Source: Pandoraea pneumonica (GTDB taxonomy: Bacteria > Pseudomonadota > Gammaproteobacteria > Burkholderiales > Burkholderiaceae). Taken from it: a stretch of 64,000 nt of DNA. Below, piece after piece: positions 34,353 to 43,199 of the stretch. The notes beneath the pieces were generated by a model. It was not told where the DNA came from. It made no database searches and worked only from the letters and a program-made list of their open reading frames with translations. The stretch covers positions 620,001 to 684,000 of the forward strand of contig NZ_CABPSK010000004.1 in the NCBI RefSeq assembly GCF_902459645.1. Reading direction: 5' to 3'. Each line of letters opens with the position of its first letter. The first letter of the stretch is position 1. Both the position numbers and the translations under genes were made by a program.

Positions 34353-35186
34353 CTAAAGTGTTGCGAGGAAAGCGCGCACTTCGGCGTCGAACGACGTCGC
34401 ATGCGTCAGATTCATCAGATGCCCGGCGCCGGGCAGGCAGACATAACGCGCGTTCGGGATGGCTTCCGCCATGCGCGCCATGACCTTCGGCGGAGCATTC
34501 GTGTCGTGCTCACCGGCAATGAGCAGCACAGGTACGGCAAGTCGAGCCAGCGCCGCGCGTTGCTCGAAGCCGACGAGTGCCTGCAACGCCGCGCGATACG
34601 CATCGGGTGTCAGTGCGCCCATCGCGTCGACGGCGATGGCGTGCGCTTTGGTTCGCGTCGCCTCGTCGGGCTCGCCAAGCATGCTGGGCACAATGGCTTC
34701 GGCCATCTCGCGCAACGTCTTACCGGCGTCGAGCGGCGCAGTGCGCTGTCGCACGAATTCGCGTTGAAAATCGCCATCCGGCTTGCCGAAAGCGGGCGAC
34801 GTGCCGCATAGCACCAGCGCCGCGATGTCACGCGTGAACGGTTCACCGCGCGCCATCAGCTCCTGCACCACCATGCCGCCCATGCTGTGACCAACCAGTA
34901 CGAAGCGCGATGCGCCGGACGCCGTTGATGTGTCGAGCGCGGCGAGCGCGTTGAGCAAAGCCCGCAGGCTGTCGGCCAGCGCCGCCATCGTCGGCGCTGC
35001 GGGCATGGCGCTCTCGCCGTAGCCGGGCATATCCCATGCAACGACGCGGTGGCCTTCACGCGTGAACGTGTCGAACTGCTGCGGCCAGACGTCGCGATTG
35101 CCGCCGATGCCGTGCAGCAGCACGAGTGTCAGCGGGCCGTCGCCTTCGGCTCGGAAGGCGGGCACTGGCGTGGGGATCGCTGTCAT
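34353..35186 (-). CDS. Alpha/beta-hydrolase (possible NicD-like amide/formyl hydrolase)
   Basis: A 277-residue serine hydrolase. The oxyanion motif LLHGIGGNRDVW, nucleophile elbow VGHSMGGMV, acid region LLIAGEHDTNAPPKV and histidine GAGHLMNLTH give a complete triad. The start ATG at 35186 overlaps the end of the dioxygenase gene by 4 bases, a strong coupling signal. In nicotinate and picolinate degradation an alpha/beta hydrolase (NicD/PicE) deformylates N-formylmaleamate made by the 2,5-dihydroxypyridine dioxygenase. The pairing here suggests the same kind of step. An enol-lactonase or C-C hydrolase role is an alternative. Confidence 0.82.
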   Translation of the reverse strand: MTAIPTPVPAFRAEGDGPLTLVLLHGIGGNRDVWPQQFDTFTREGHRVVAWDMPGYGESAMPAAPTMAALADSLRALLNALAALDTSTASGASRFVLVGHSMGGMVVQELMARGEPFTRDIAALVLCGTSPAFGKPDGDFQREFVRQRTAPLDAGKTLREMAEAIVPSMLGEPDEATRTKAHAIAVDAMGALTPDAYRAALQALVGFEQRAALARLAVPVLLIAGEHDTNAPPKVMARMAEAIPNARYVCLPGAGHLMNLTHATSFDAEVRAFLATL

Positions 35187-36229
35187 GCGAACTCGCCTTG
35201 CAGCACGCCATCGCGCACGACGACGTTGCCGTCGAGTGCAATCGTGCAACGACGCAATGGCAGATCGAAGTGCCCCAGCGTATGACGCCCTGCCACTTCG
35301 TTCGCCCCAGTCGAATAGAGGAAGTTACCGGCGAACGCGCGCTGCTCGGTGCCGTTGCAGTCGCGTTTGTCGTAGCAGGCGAGCGCGTCCCAGCGGGCCC
35401 GCTGGTTCAGACCGAAGCCGACGTGCGACACCGCATACGCATCGCGATCGCCCCACGCCGCGAAATACTCGCGCATGAGATCCACGTCGACGCCCTCGCC
35501 TTCGATCTCGACGACGTAATCGTCTTCGATCGTCAGCGCGATGCGATCGCGTAAGTACTGTTTGAAAGTGAGATTGATGTCGCCCGGGGCCAGCACCAGT
35601 TGGCCGTTCACGCTGTGTGCCGCGGGAAACGCCAACGCCAGACCGCCCGGCCAATGCGCTACTTGTCCCGGTTTTGCACACCAGCCCCAGACACCGCCAA
35701 CGCGGGCGTCGCGCAAACTGATGCGTAAATCGGTACCGGCTTGCGACGTGACGTGCATTTCTGCTGCACTGCGCAAGCGCTTGATCGCAGCACGCACTTT
35801 CGGCTCCAAGGCCGGGTCGGTCGCGCAGCGTTCGAGAATTTCGGGGTGTTCGTTGGAGACCATCAGCACGCGCGCGCCACCGCCCAGAATCTCGGGCAGT
35901 TCGGGCGCGTGTAACAGCCCTTCCACGGTGCAATCGACGACCAGCGCGGCCCCTTTGAGGGCCGCCACGACTGGGGCGAGTTGCCCCAGCGCATCGCTCG
36001 CGCCGGTGGAGCGCACGGGCACCGGCGCACTCACGCGAGGGCTCGGTATCACCAGGCGAAAAGGCCGCGCGCCGAGCGCCTGCACGGCGAGTTCGGCTAA
36101 TTCCACATTGACAGGCCGGGATTGCGTTTCGGCTACAATCGCCACCACATCACCGGGTTGTATGTCGCAGCGCCGCAAGGTCTCGGCAAATACGTCGATC
36201 CACTTATGCTCGATTCGCTCGATCAGCAT
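35183..36229 (-). CDS. NicX-like 2,5-dihydroxypyridine 5,6-dioxygenase family protein
   Basis: A 348-residue protein of the aminopeptidase-M29-like dioxygenase family. The iron ligands reported for Pseudomonas NicX (as I recall, H265, H318 and D320) are matched by His269 in SHVGFGLNQRARWDALACYDKRD and by His320/Asp322 in HTLGHFDLPLRRCTIALDG, with nearly the same spacing. Length is also the same. NicX opens the ring of 2,5-dihydroxypyridine to N-formylmaleamate. It is the first gene of the minus-strand operon and is coupled to an alpha/beta hydrolase. The real ring substrate may be a related N-heterocycle. No nicotinate hydroxylase, NicC, NicE or NicF is seen nearby. Confidence 0.78.
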   Translation of the reverse strand: MLIERIEHKWIDVFAETLRRCDIQPGDVVAIVAETQSRPVNVELAELAVQALGARPFRLVIPSPRVSAPVPVRSTGASDALGQLAPVVAALKGAALVVDCTVEGLLHAPELPEILGGGARVLMVSNEHPEILERCATDPALEPKVRAAIKRLRSAAEMHVTSQAGTDLRISLRDARVGGVWGWCAKPGQVAHWPGGLALAFPAAHSVNGQLVLAPGDINLTFKQYLRDRIALTIEDDYVVEIEGEGVDVDLMREYFAAWGDRDAYAVSHVGFGLNQRARWDALACYDKRDCNGTEQRAFAGNFLYSTGANEVAGRHTLGHFDLPLRRCTIALDGNVVVRDGVLQGEFA

Positions 36230-36332
36230 ATCGTCTCCTGAGCGTCTGACCCTCTCGCCCGCCAGGGGCTCTGCCCCGCGGCACGACGTTGGCCGTCACG
36301 CGTCTTGTCGATCTGTTGTTCGTGCCATAGTA

Positions 36333-36346
36333 TATGAATATTCATA
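36333..36346. promoter_or_regulatory. Perfect palindrome TATGAATATTCATA, MarR operator candidate
   Basis: A 14-bp perfect palindrome in the 160-base divergent gap between the NicX-like gene and the flavin reductase gene. AT-rich palindromes of this size are typical MarR-family operators, and a marR gene is the second gene of the rightward unit. It can control both directions. Confidence 0.65.
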
Positions 36347-36389
36347 CAAATCAACCCGATCAAATTAGCTCGACGGGAGTGCAGGGACA

Positions 36390-36908
36390 GTGAACGCCAA
36401 ACGCGCCACGGCGCCAGATTTCGACAGTGCTGCTTTTCGTCAAGCGCTCGGGCAATTTGCCACGGGCGTGACGGTCATTACTACACGCGCCGACGACGGC
36501 TCGCTCATCGGCATTACCGCCAGTTCGTTCAATTCGGTGTCGCTCACGCCGCCGCTCATCTTGTGGAGCCTGGCCACGCGCGCCGGCAGCATGCCGGTGT
36601 TTCGCGAGAATTCGCACTATGCGGTGAATGTGTTGGCCGCCGATCAACTCGACATCTGCCAGCGCTTTGCCACGATGAAGGGCGACCGCTTTGCCGGTGT
36701 GCCGTACACGCTGTCGGCTTCGGGCACGCCGGTGCTCGATGGCGCGCTCGCGTGGTTCGAGTGTCACAACCGCAGCCGTTACGACGAAGGCGATCACGTG
36801 ATTTTCGTGGGTGAAGTGGAGCGCTGCGGTGTGCACGCCGATGTGGCCAATCGTATGCCGCTCGTCTTTCACGCCGGCGGCTTCCACAAGCCGCAATCGC
36901 TCGGGTAA
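36390..36908 (+). CDS. Flavin reductase (HpaC-like component of a two-component monooxygenase)
   Basis: A 172-residue FMN-binding split-barrel protein, started at GTG 36390 after AGGGA. FRQALGQFATGVTVITTRADDGSLIGITASSFNSVSLTPPLILWSL is the diagnostic N-terminal half of the flavin_reduct family, and the closing motif is FHAGGF. It reduces free FMN or FAD with NAD(P)H and hands it to a partner oxygenase. No HpaB-type oxygenase is adjacent; the only flavoprotein oxygenase candidate is the ACAD-fold protein in the divergent operon. A MarR gene follows 9 bases later. Confidence 0.88.
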   Translation: MNAKRATAPDFDSAAFRQALGQFATGVTVITTRADDGSLIGITASSFNSVSLTPPLILWSLATRAGSMPVFRENSHYAVNVLAADQLDICQRFATMKGDRFAGVPYTLSASGTPVLDGALAWFECHNRSRYDEGDHVIFVGEVERCGVHADVANRMPLVFHAGGFHKPQSLG

Positions 36909-36917
36909 GCGCAGCAC

Positions 36918-37367
36918 ATGAGCGCCGGCACACCTTTCGTCGACGACTATCTGGCGTATTTGCTGGCACGCGCCAGTACGCTGGTGTCCGATGAGTTTCA
37001 TCGCGAGGTCGCGGCAGCGGGCCTTGGCGTGTCGGAGTGGCGCGTGCTTGCCACGCTCTCCGACGGCCGCGCCCGCACCATCAATCAGTTGGCGGACATC
37101 GTGCTCGCCAAACAACCGACGGTGACCAAGGTCATCGACCGGCTGGAAGCGGCAGGCGACGTGGTGCGCGGTGAAAGCGCGACCGACCGGCGTCAGTCGC
37201 TCGTCTCGCTCACCGAGGCGGGGCGCGAACTCGTGACGCCGCTGCTCGCCAGCGCGCGACGCCACGAAGCCGGGGTGCTTGCGCGCTTCGGTGCGGAGCA
37301 ATCGGCACAACTCAAAGAGACACTGCGTCGCCTCATCGACGAGATGGCGCGTCCCCACAGCGAGTGA
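36918..37367 (+). CDS. MarR-family transcriptional regulator
   Basis: A 149-residue winged-helix regulator. The DNA-binding core is VSEWRVLATLSDGRARTINQLADIVLAKQPTVTKVIDRLEAAGDVVRGESATDRRQSLVSLTEAGREL, with the wing residues DRRQ typical of MarR proteins. It forms a two-gene unit with the flavin reductase and faces the NicX-like operon. NicR and PicR, the repressors of nicotinate and picolinate pathways, are also MarR proteins, which supports a heteroaromatic inducer. Confidence 0.9.
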   Translation: MSAGTPFVDDYLAYLLARASTLVSDEFHREVAAAGLGVSEWRVLATLSDGRARTINQLADIVLAKQPTVTKVIDRLEAAGDVVRGESATDRRQSLVSLTEAGRELVTPLLASARRHEAGVLARFGAEQSAQLKETLRRLIDEMARPHSE

Positions 37368-37428
37368 TCTGGGCCGATTCAAGATCGCTCACAGCCACGT
37401 CCTAAACTTCCCCGCCCGAATCGTACGA

Positions 37429-37476
37429 AATTCGACCTTATCCTGATATTGTCGAATTTTGTGCCGATAATTCGAC
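37429..37476. promoter_or_regulatory. AATTCGAC repeats upstream of kynB, candidate operator
   Basis: AATTCGAC at 37429-37436, its inverse GTCGAATT at 37451-37458 and AATTCGAC at 37469-37476. The last two form a perfect inverted repeat around 10 bases, the first two around 14 bases. They lie 114-161 bases upstream of kynB. A kynurenine-responsive regulator such as KynR (Lrp family) could bind, but no kynR is adjacent. Confidence 0.5.
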
Positions 37477-37589
37477 GAAAATGTTTGTGCAATTGCAAAT
37501 CGCGCCGCCAAGGCCCGCGAATACGCAAGCACTTGCAACGCGAATTCTTCTAAGATGCCCTGTATCGAATCTTGTATTTGAGCAAGGCA

Positions 37590-38246
37590 ATGACCGCACC
37601 CCAAAACCACCGCAGCGACGAGCGTCGTGTGTGGGATATCAGCGCGCCGCTCTCGGCCGACACACCGGTCTGGCCGGGCGACACCGCGTTTTCGGAAGAG
37701 GCGGTGTGGCAGATCGGTCCCGGGTGCCCGGTCAACGTCGGGCGCATCACGCTTTCGCCGCATACCGGCGCCCACGCCGATGCCCCACGTCACTACGACG
37801 AGGACGGGGCATGCATTGGTGAGGTAGCGCTCGACACCTATCTGGGACCGTGCCGCGTCATTCATTGCATTGGCGCATCGCCCGTGGTCACGCCGGAGAT
37901 GGTCGCTGCCCATCTGAACGATTTACCCCCGCGCGTCTTGCTGCGCACTTATGAGCGTGCCCCGATCGCTCGCTGGGACAGCGCGTTCTGCGCCGTCGCG
38001 CCTGAGACCATCGATTTGCTGGCCTCGCATGGCGTGAAACTCGTGGGCATCGACACGCCGTCGCTCGATCCGCAGGAAAGCAAAACGATGGATGCGCACC
38101 ACCGGATTCGCGCCCATCGCATGGCCATTCTCGAAGGACTGGTGCTCGACGCGATTGCGCCCGCCGATTACGAACTGATCGCGCTGCCGCTCAAGTTCAT
38201 GCGTCTCGATGCCAGCCCTGTGCGCGCCGTGTTGCGCTCGCTTTGA
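37590..38246 (+). CDS. kynB: Kynurenine formamidase (arylformamidase)
   Basis: A 218-residue metal-dependent hydrolase, started at the ATG at 37590 rather than six codons upstream. It converts N-formylkynurenine to kynurenine in aerobic tryptophan degradation. The zinc-binding motif is [12 protein letters not shown], and [21 protein letters not shown] and [18 protein letters not shown] are typical of KynB-type cyclase-fold enzymes. It is the first gene of the kynB-kynU-kynA set, although 250 bases separate it from kynU, so a second promoter may exist there. Confidence 0.95.
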   Translation: MTAPQNHRSDERRVWDISAPLSADTPVWPGDTAFSEEAVWQIGPGCPVNVGRITLSPHTGAHADAPRHYDEDGACIGEVALDTYLGPCRVIHCIGASPVVTPEMVAAHLNDLPPRVLLRTYERAPIARWDSAFCAVAPETIDLLASHGVKLVGIDTPSLDPQESKTMDAHHRIRAHRMAILEGLVLDAIAPADYELIALPLKFMRLDASPVRAVLRSL

Positions 38247-38496
38247 GCGCGATGACTTGCGTCGCGTTGCAACGTAACGCCTTCGGCCAATCAGGACGCT
38301 AGTCACCAACGAACATACAGAGCCACGCGCAGCCACATCGGACAGATTTATTGATTTGGACTGACGCGGGCCGTACAAGAGGCATCGACGTATCTCGGAA
38401 GTACGCGGCTTGTGAGCCGACGGCGACGACGATGACCTTGCACTTCACCAACCCTTTCGATTTTTAACGCATTGTCTTTACTCAAGAACCGACACC

Positions 38497-39750
38497 ATGA
38501 CGTCTTCTCGCAATGACTGTTTGGCCCTCGACGCGGCCGATCCGCTTGCCCCGCTGCGCGCACAGTTCGACCTGCCGCAAGGCGTGATTTATCTCGATGG
38601 CAACTCGCTGGGCGCGCGTCCGATCGCCGCTGCCAAGCGCGCACAGGAAGTGATTACCGGTGAATGGGGCAATGGCCTGATTCGCAGCTGGAACGATGCC
38701 AACTGGTTCGCGCTGCCGCGCACGCTGGGCGATGCGATGGCACCGATCGTCGGCGCCGGTAAGGGCGAAGTCGTGGTAACCGACACCACGTCGAGCAACC
38801 TGTTCAAGGTGATGGCTGCGGCGCTGGACGCCCAACGCACGCGTTCGCCGCAACGTAAGGTGGTGGTCTCCGAGCGCAGCAACTTCCCGACCGATCTGTA
38901 CATCGTGCAAGGCCTCACGCGCCTGCTCGACGACGGCTACTCGCTGCGCCTGATCGACTCGCCGGCCGAGCTGGTGGGCGCATTGGGCGATGACGTCGCT
39001 GTGGTGCTGCTCACGCACGTGAACTACCGCACGGGCGCAATGTACGACATGGCTGCGCGCACTGCCGAGATTCATGCTGCCGGCGCCCTTGCGGTGTGGG
39101 ATCTGTGCCACTCGGCCGGTGCAGTGCCTGTCGATCTGAACGGCGCGAACGCCGACTACGCGGTCGGTTGCACGTACAAGTATCTGAACGGCGGCCCGGG
39201 CTCGCCCGCGTTCGTGTGGGTGAACAAGCGTCACCAAGACACGTTCTGGCAACCGCTGTCGGGCTGGTGGGGTCACCGCACGCCGTTCGCGATGACGCCG
39301 GAATACACGCCGGACGACGGCATCGGCCGTTATCTCTGTGGCACGCAGCCGATCGTCTCGCTGGCGCTCGTGCAGTGTGGACTGGATATCTTCGCGCAAA
39401 CGTCGATGGACGCCCTGCGCCGCAAGTCGCTCGCGTTGACCGATCTGTTTATCAAGCTGGTGGAAGAGCGTTGCAGCGAGTTCCCGCTCAACCTCGTGAC
39501 GCCGCGCAATCACGCCGATCGTGGCTCGCAGGTGAGCTTCGAGCATCCGGAAGGTTTCGCTGTCATTCAGGCGCTGATCGCCCGTGGCGTGATTGGCGAT
39601 TACCGTGAGCCGCGCATCATGCGCTTCGGTATGACGCCGCTGTACACGAGCTTTGCCGACGTGTGGGATTCGGTCGAGATTCTGCGCGACGTACTCACCA
39701 CCGGTTCGTGGGACAAGCCCGAATTCCATCGCCGTGGCACGGTGACCTAA
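38497..39750 (+). CDS. kynU: Kynureninase
   Basis: A 417-residue PLP enzyme that cleaves kynurenine to anthranilate and alanine. [11 protein letters not shown] near the N-terminus and [42 protein letters not shown] are unmistakable; the Schiff-base lysine is Lys228 in TYKYLNGG. The C-terminal [24 protein letters not shown] contacts the substrate. The product anthranilate must be used elsewhere; no ant dioxygenase genes lie in this window. The gap to kynA is 15 bases, so the two are co-transcribed. Confidence 0.97.
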   Translation: MTSSRNDCLALDAADPLAPLRAQFDLPQGVIYLDGNSLGARPIAAAKRAQEVITGEWGNGLIRSWNDANWFALPRTLGDAMAPIVGAGKGEVVVTDTTSSNLFKVMAAALDAQRTRSPQRKVVVSERSNFPTDLYIVQGLTRLLDDGYSLRLIDSPAELVGALGDDVAVVLLTHVNYRTGAMYDMAARTAEIHAAGALAVWDLCHSAGAVPVDLNGANADYAVGCTYKYLNGGPGSPAFVWVNKRHQDTFWQPLSGWWGHRTPFAMTPEYTPDDGIGRYLCGTQPIVSLALVQCGLDIFAQTSMDALRRKSLALTDLFIKLVEERCSEFPLNLVTPRNHADRGSQVSFEHPEGFAVIQALIARGVIGDYREPRIMRFGMTPLYTSFADVWDSVEILRDVLTTGSWDKPEFHRRGTVT

Positions 39751-39765
39751 GCAGGAGCAGTACGC

Positions 39766-40761
39766 ATGACAAAGACATCTTCCCCCGCAAGCAACGTGCA
39801 CGATCTCCCGGGCCAGGCGTCAAAAGCGTCTGATACGCCGCAGGGCGGTTGTCCGTTCGGGCATGGCGCATCGGCCGACGCACCGGCGGCGGGCAGTGCT
39901 TCTGCCAACACAGATGCGACCGCCGCCGCTGCGGCGGGCGACCCGCAGTGGCACGACGCTCAGCTCGATTTCTCGAAAAGCATGAGCTATGGCGACTACC
40001 TGTCGCTCGATCCGATTCTCAACGCGCAGCATCCGCGCTCGACCGACCACAACGAGATGCTGTTCATCATCCAGCATCAGACGAGCGAGTTGTGGATGAA
40101 GCTGGCGTTGTACGAGTTGCAGGCGGCGCGCACCGCCGTGCATAACGATGCGTTGCCGCCAGCGTTCAAGATGCTCGCGCGCGTGTCGCGCATTCTCGAG
40201 CAACTGGTGCAGGCGTGGAGCGTGCTCGCCACAATGACGCCGTCGGAGTATTCGTCCATGCGGCCCTCGTTGGGGAGCTCGTCGGGCTTCCAGTCGTATC
40301 AGTACCGCATTCTTGAATTCATGCTGGGCAACAAGAACGCGGCGATGCTCAAGCCTCACGAGCATCGTCCGGACTTGTTCAAGCAGGTGGAAGCGGCACT
40401 GAACGCGCCGTCGTTCTATGACGAGGTGGTGCGCTTGCTGGCGCGTCGCGGGTTTGCCATTGCACCGGAGCGGCTCGAACGCGACTGGACGTTGCCCACA
40501 CCGCACGACAAGAGCGTCGAGGCGGCATGGCTCGAGGTGTATCGCAATCCGTCGCAGCACTGGGAGCTGTACGAGATGGCCGAGGAACTGGTCGATCTCG
40601 AAGATGCGTTCCGTCAATGGCGCTTCCGCCACGTGACGACCGTCGAGCGCATCATTGGCTTCAAGCAAGGAACGGGCGGCACGAACGGCGCCCCTTACCT
40701 GCGCAAGATGCTAGACGTGGTGCTGTTCCCTGAGCTTTGGCACGTGCGCACGTTGCTGTGA
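39766..40761 (+). CDS. kynA: Tryptophan 2,3-dioxygenase
   Basis: A 331-residue heme dioxygenase that opens the indole ring of tryptophan to N-formylkynurenine. The catalytic core starts near residue 65 with [47 protein letters not shown] and ends with [46 protein letters not shown], which includes the heme-ligating region. The first 60 residues are a low-complexity extension with a Cys-Pro motif (GGCPFGH, Cys29), resembling heme-regulatory motifs. It is last in the operon and followed by a terminator. Confidence 0.97.
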   Translation: MTKTSSPASNVHDLPGQASKASDTPQGGCPFGHGASADAPAAGSASANTDATAAAAAGDPQWHDAQLDFSKSMSYGDYLSLDPILNAQHPRSTDHNEMLFIIQHQTSELWMKLALYELQAARTAVHNDALPPAFKMLARVSRILEQLVQAWSVLATMTPSEYSSMRPSLGSSSGFQSYQYRILEFMLGNKNAAMLKPHEHRPDLFKQVEAALNAPSFYDEVVRLLARRGFAIAPERLERDWTLPTPHDKSVEAAWLEVYRNPSQHWELYEMAEELVDLEDAFRQWRFRHVTTVERIIGFKQGTGGTNGAPYLRKMLDVVLFPELWHVRTLL

Positions 40762-40784
40762 TGGGGTTGATGTCTTGATGTGAC

Positions 40785-40814
40785 AATGCCGGTGGTTCAT
40801 CCACCGGCATTTTG
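40785..40814. terminator. Terminator after kynA
   Basis: AATGCCGGTGG and CCACCGGCATT form an 11-bp stem with a 5-base loop followed by TTTGC. Confidence 0.85.
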
Positions 40815-40844
40815 CTTTCTACGGCCTGGTTTGCGCTGTGACGC

Positions 40845-41693
40845 TCACGCCTGGCCGATCAGCCGCGCTGCCAATTGCTTCAAGCGCGGGCCAATCTCAT
40901 CGCGAAATACCGCGTCGGGAATCGACGACGACGGCCCGCTGCAACTGATCGCCAGCCAACGATTCTGACGCACATCGCGCAGCGGCACGGCGACCGCATT
41001 CACGCCCTCGTGCCATTCGCGAAACGAGTAGCAGCACCCTTCGCGTTTGTAAGTCTCCAGCCCCCGATCCACGCTCTTCTCCAGCGCATCCCAGCCGATA
41101 TTGCGTAATGCGGCGGGGTTTGCGTCGTACGCGTCGCGCAGGTCGGCGAGCATCATCTCGCGCTCGGTGGGCGTCATCACCGCCAAGTAGACGCGCCCCA
41201 TCGAACTCGTCAGCATAGAAAGACGCGACCCTGCCGTGAGCCCCAGCGTGAGGTGCGCGGCGTCGCTGCGAATGGTTTCGAGATACATCATGTCGAGGCC
41301 CTCGCGGCAGCCGAGCGAAATCGAACAGCCCATTTCCTTCGCCAGTGCGCGCATGTGCGGGCGGGCAAGCGTGAGCATGTCGGTGCCGTTCAGGAATGCG
41401 TAGCCCAGCGCCAAGACCCCGGCGTCGAGCGCATATTTACCGAGGTCCACGTCGTAGCGCAGATAGCCGAGTTCGGTGAGCGTGTAGGCCAGACGGCTCA
41501 CGGTTGCCTTGGGCAAACCGGTGCGTGCCGCGAAGTCACGGTTGCCCAACAGAGCGTCGTCGGGACCGAAGGCACGCAACAATTCGAGCCCCCGCGCGAG
41601 CGCCGTCACGAACTTGCGCTCGTCGTGCGAGGGCGGCACGCCGTGCGCCGGCGCACCAGCAAAGGCAGACAGAGAAGTTTTGACCACAGCCAT
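40845..41693 (-). CDS. IclR-family regulator (PcaR/PobR branch)
   Basis: A 282-residue protein. Residues 25-95 form the winged helix (FVTALARGLELLRAF, then NRDFAARTGLPKATVSRLAYTLTELGYLRYD), a layout typical of the PcaR/PobR/CatR branch. The effector domain contains SISLGCREGLDMMYLETIRS and the C-terminal WHEGVNAVAVPLRD. It is divergent from the glutaryl-CoA dehydrogenase gene, with a perfect inverted repeat in the gap, so it is likely the local activator or repressor. Confidence 0.9.
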   Translation of the reverse strand: MAVVKTSLSAFAGAPAHGVPPSHDERKFVTALARGLELLRAFGPDDALLGNRDFAARTGLPKATVSRLAYTLTELGYLRYDVDLGKYALDAGVLALGYAFLNGTDMLTLARPHMRALAKEMGCSISLGCREGLDMMYLETIRSDAAHLTLGLTAGSRLSMLTSSMGRVYLAVMTPTEREMMLADLRDAYDANPAALRNIGWDALEKSVDRGLETYKREGCCYSFREWHEGVNAVAVPLRDVRQNRWLAISCSGPSSSIPDAVFRDEIGPRLKQLAARLIGQA

Positions 41694-41793
41694 CGCGCAC
41701 CCCGCGTCAAGAAATGAAGGACGGCCAGTGCACGCACTGGCCGTTGCCGAACAAAAAACTTTAGTGCTAAACTAACTTCGATTTCAGAACATT

Positions 41794-41810
41794 GTTCCGC
41801 ATTGCGGAAC
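41794..41810. promoter_or_regulatory. GTTCCGC-ATT-GCGGAAC, IclR operator candidate
   Basis: A perfect 7-3-7 inverted repeat between the IclR gene and gcdH, 86 bases before the gcdH start. Symmetry and the GTTCCGC/GCGGAAC arms are like known IclR-family sites. A degenerate half (ATTCCGCAGAAT) lies about 25 bases further on. Confidence 0.7.
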
Positions 41811-41895
41811 TTTCGTCAAGACGTCGATTTCGGCATTCCGCAGAATCGACACAGGTCGCAAGACTGTTTCACGAGGACATCGGAGGAGATAGGTC

Positions 41896-43089
41896 ATGGC
41901 AGGCAACGCACAGTTTCATTGGGAAGATCCGCTGCTGCTCGACGCACAGCTCACTAGCGACGAGCGCATGATTCGCGATGCCGCCGCTGCTTACTCGAAC
42001 GACAAGCTCATGCCGCGCGTGCTCGAGGCATTCCGTCACGAACGCACCGACGCTGCGATCTTCCGCGAGATGGGTGAAATCGGCCTACTCGGCCCGACCA
42101 TTCCCGAGGAATACGGCGGCCCCGGCCTGAGCTACGTGGCCTACGGTCTGATCGCGCGCGAAGTGGAGCGTGTCGATTCGGGTTACCGCTCGATGATGTC
42201 GGTGCAGTCGTCGCTCGTGATGGTGCCGATCTATGAATTCGGCACTGAAGCGCAGAAACAGAAATACCTGCCGAAGCTGGCCAGCGGCGAATGGATCGGT
42301 TGCTTCGGCCTGACCGAACCGAACCATGGCTCCGACCCCGCCGGCATGATTACGCGCGCCAAGAAGGTCGCGGGCGGCTTCGAACTGAGCGGCAGCAAGA
42401 TGTGGATCACCAACTCGCCGATCGCCGACGTTTTCGTGGTGTGGGCGAAGCTCGCCGACGACAACGGCGAAGAGAAGATCCGCGGCTTCATTCTGGAAAA
42501 GGGCTGGAAGGGACTGTCGGCGCCTGCGATCCACGGCAAGGTGGGCCTGCGTGCATCGATCACCGGCGAAATCGTGCTGGATCAGGTGTTCGTGCCGGAA
42601 GAAAACCTGATGCCGGGCGCTTCGGGCTTGAAGGGTCCGTTCACGTGCCTGAACTCGGCGCGTTACGGTATCGCCTGGGGGGCGCTCGGTGCCGCCGAAT
42701 ACTGCTGGCATACGGCACGTCAATACGTGCTCGATCGTCAACAATTCGGCCGTCCGCTCGCCGCCAATCAGCTGATTCAGAAAAAGCTCGCCGACATGCA
42801 GACGGAAATCACGCTGGGTCTGCAAGGCTGCCTGCGCCTCGGCCGCATGAAGGACGGAGGGACCGCCGCCGTCGAGATCACGTCGATCATGAAACGTAAT
42901 TCGTGCGGCAAGGCACTCGACGTGGCCCGTCTCGCGCGCGACATGCTCGGCGGCAACGGTATCTCGGACGAGTTCGGGATCGCGCGCCACCTCGTGAACC
43001 TCGAAGTGGTCAACACGTACGAAGGCACGCACGATATCCACGCGCTGATTCTCGGACGCGCACAAACCGGCATTCAGGCGTTCTTCTGA
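41896..43089 (+). CDS. gcdH: Glutaryl-CoA dehydrogenase
   Basis: A 397-residue FAD enzyme that oxidatively decarboxylates glutaryl-CoA to crotonyl-CoA in lysine, hydroxylysine and tryptophan catabolism. The catalytic Glu is in [21 protein letters not shown] near the C-terminus, and this [12 protein letters not shown] ending is characteristic of GcdH rather than short-chain dehydrogenases. [22 protein letters not shown] and [26 protein letters not shown] bind FAD and substrate. GGAGGAGA precedes the start. No acyl-CoA transferase is adjacent. Confidence 0.95.
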   Translation: MAGNAQFHWEDPLLLDAQLTSDERMIRDAAAAYSNDKLMPRVLEAFRHERTDAAIFREMGEIGLLGPTIPEEYGGPGLSYVAYGLIAREVERVDSGYRSMMSVQSSLVMVPIYEFGTEAQKQKYLPKLASGEWIGCFGLTEPNHGSDPAGMITRAKKVAGGFELSGSKMWITNSPIADVFVVWAKLADDNGEEKIRGFILEKGWKGLSAPAIHGKVGLRASITGEIVLDQVFVPEENLMPGASGLKGPFTCLNSARYGIAWGALGAAEYCWHTARQYVLDRQQFGRPLAANQLIQKKLADMQTEITLGLQGCLRLGRMKDGGTAAVEITSIMKRNSCGKALDVARLARDMLGGNGISDEFGIARHLVNLEVVNTYEGTHDIHALILGRAQTGIQAFF

Positions 43090-43199
43090 TCCGGTAGCCC
43101 GGTAGGCCCGGACGCAAGGGCGAGCCGGGCGGCATCGGTCATCGGTGCCGTCTTGGTTTGCGCTTCGCCGGGCTTGTCAGCGTTTTTGGCATTGTTGGA

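Noticed and set aside
35183-36229. Annotation as a leucyl aminopeptidase (M29)
   Set aside because: The fold family is related, but the metal ligands and length fit NicX dioxygenase and the neighbours fit aromatic catabolism.
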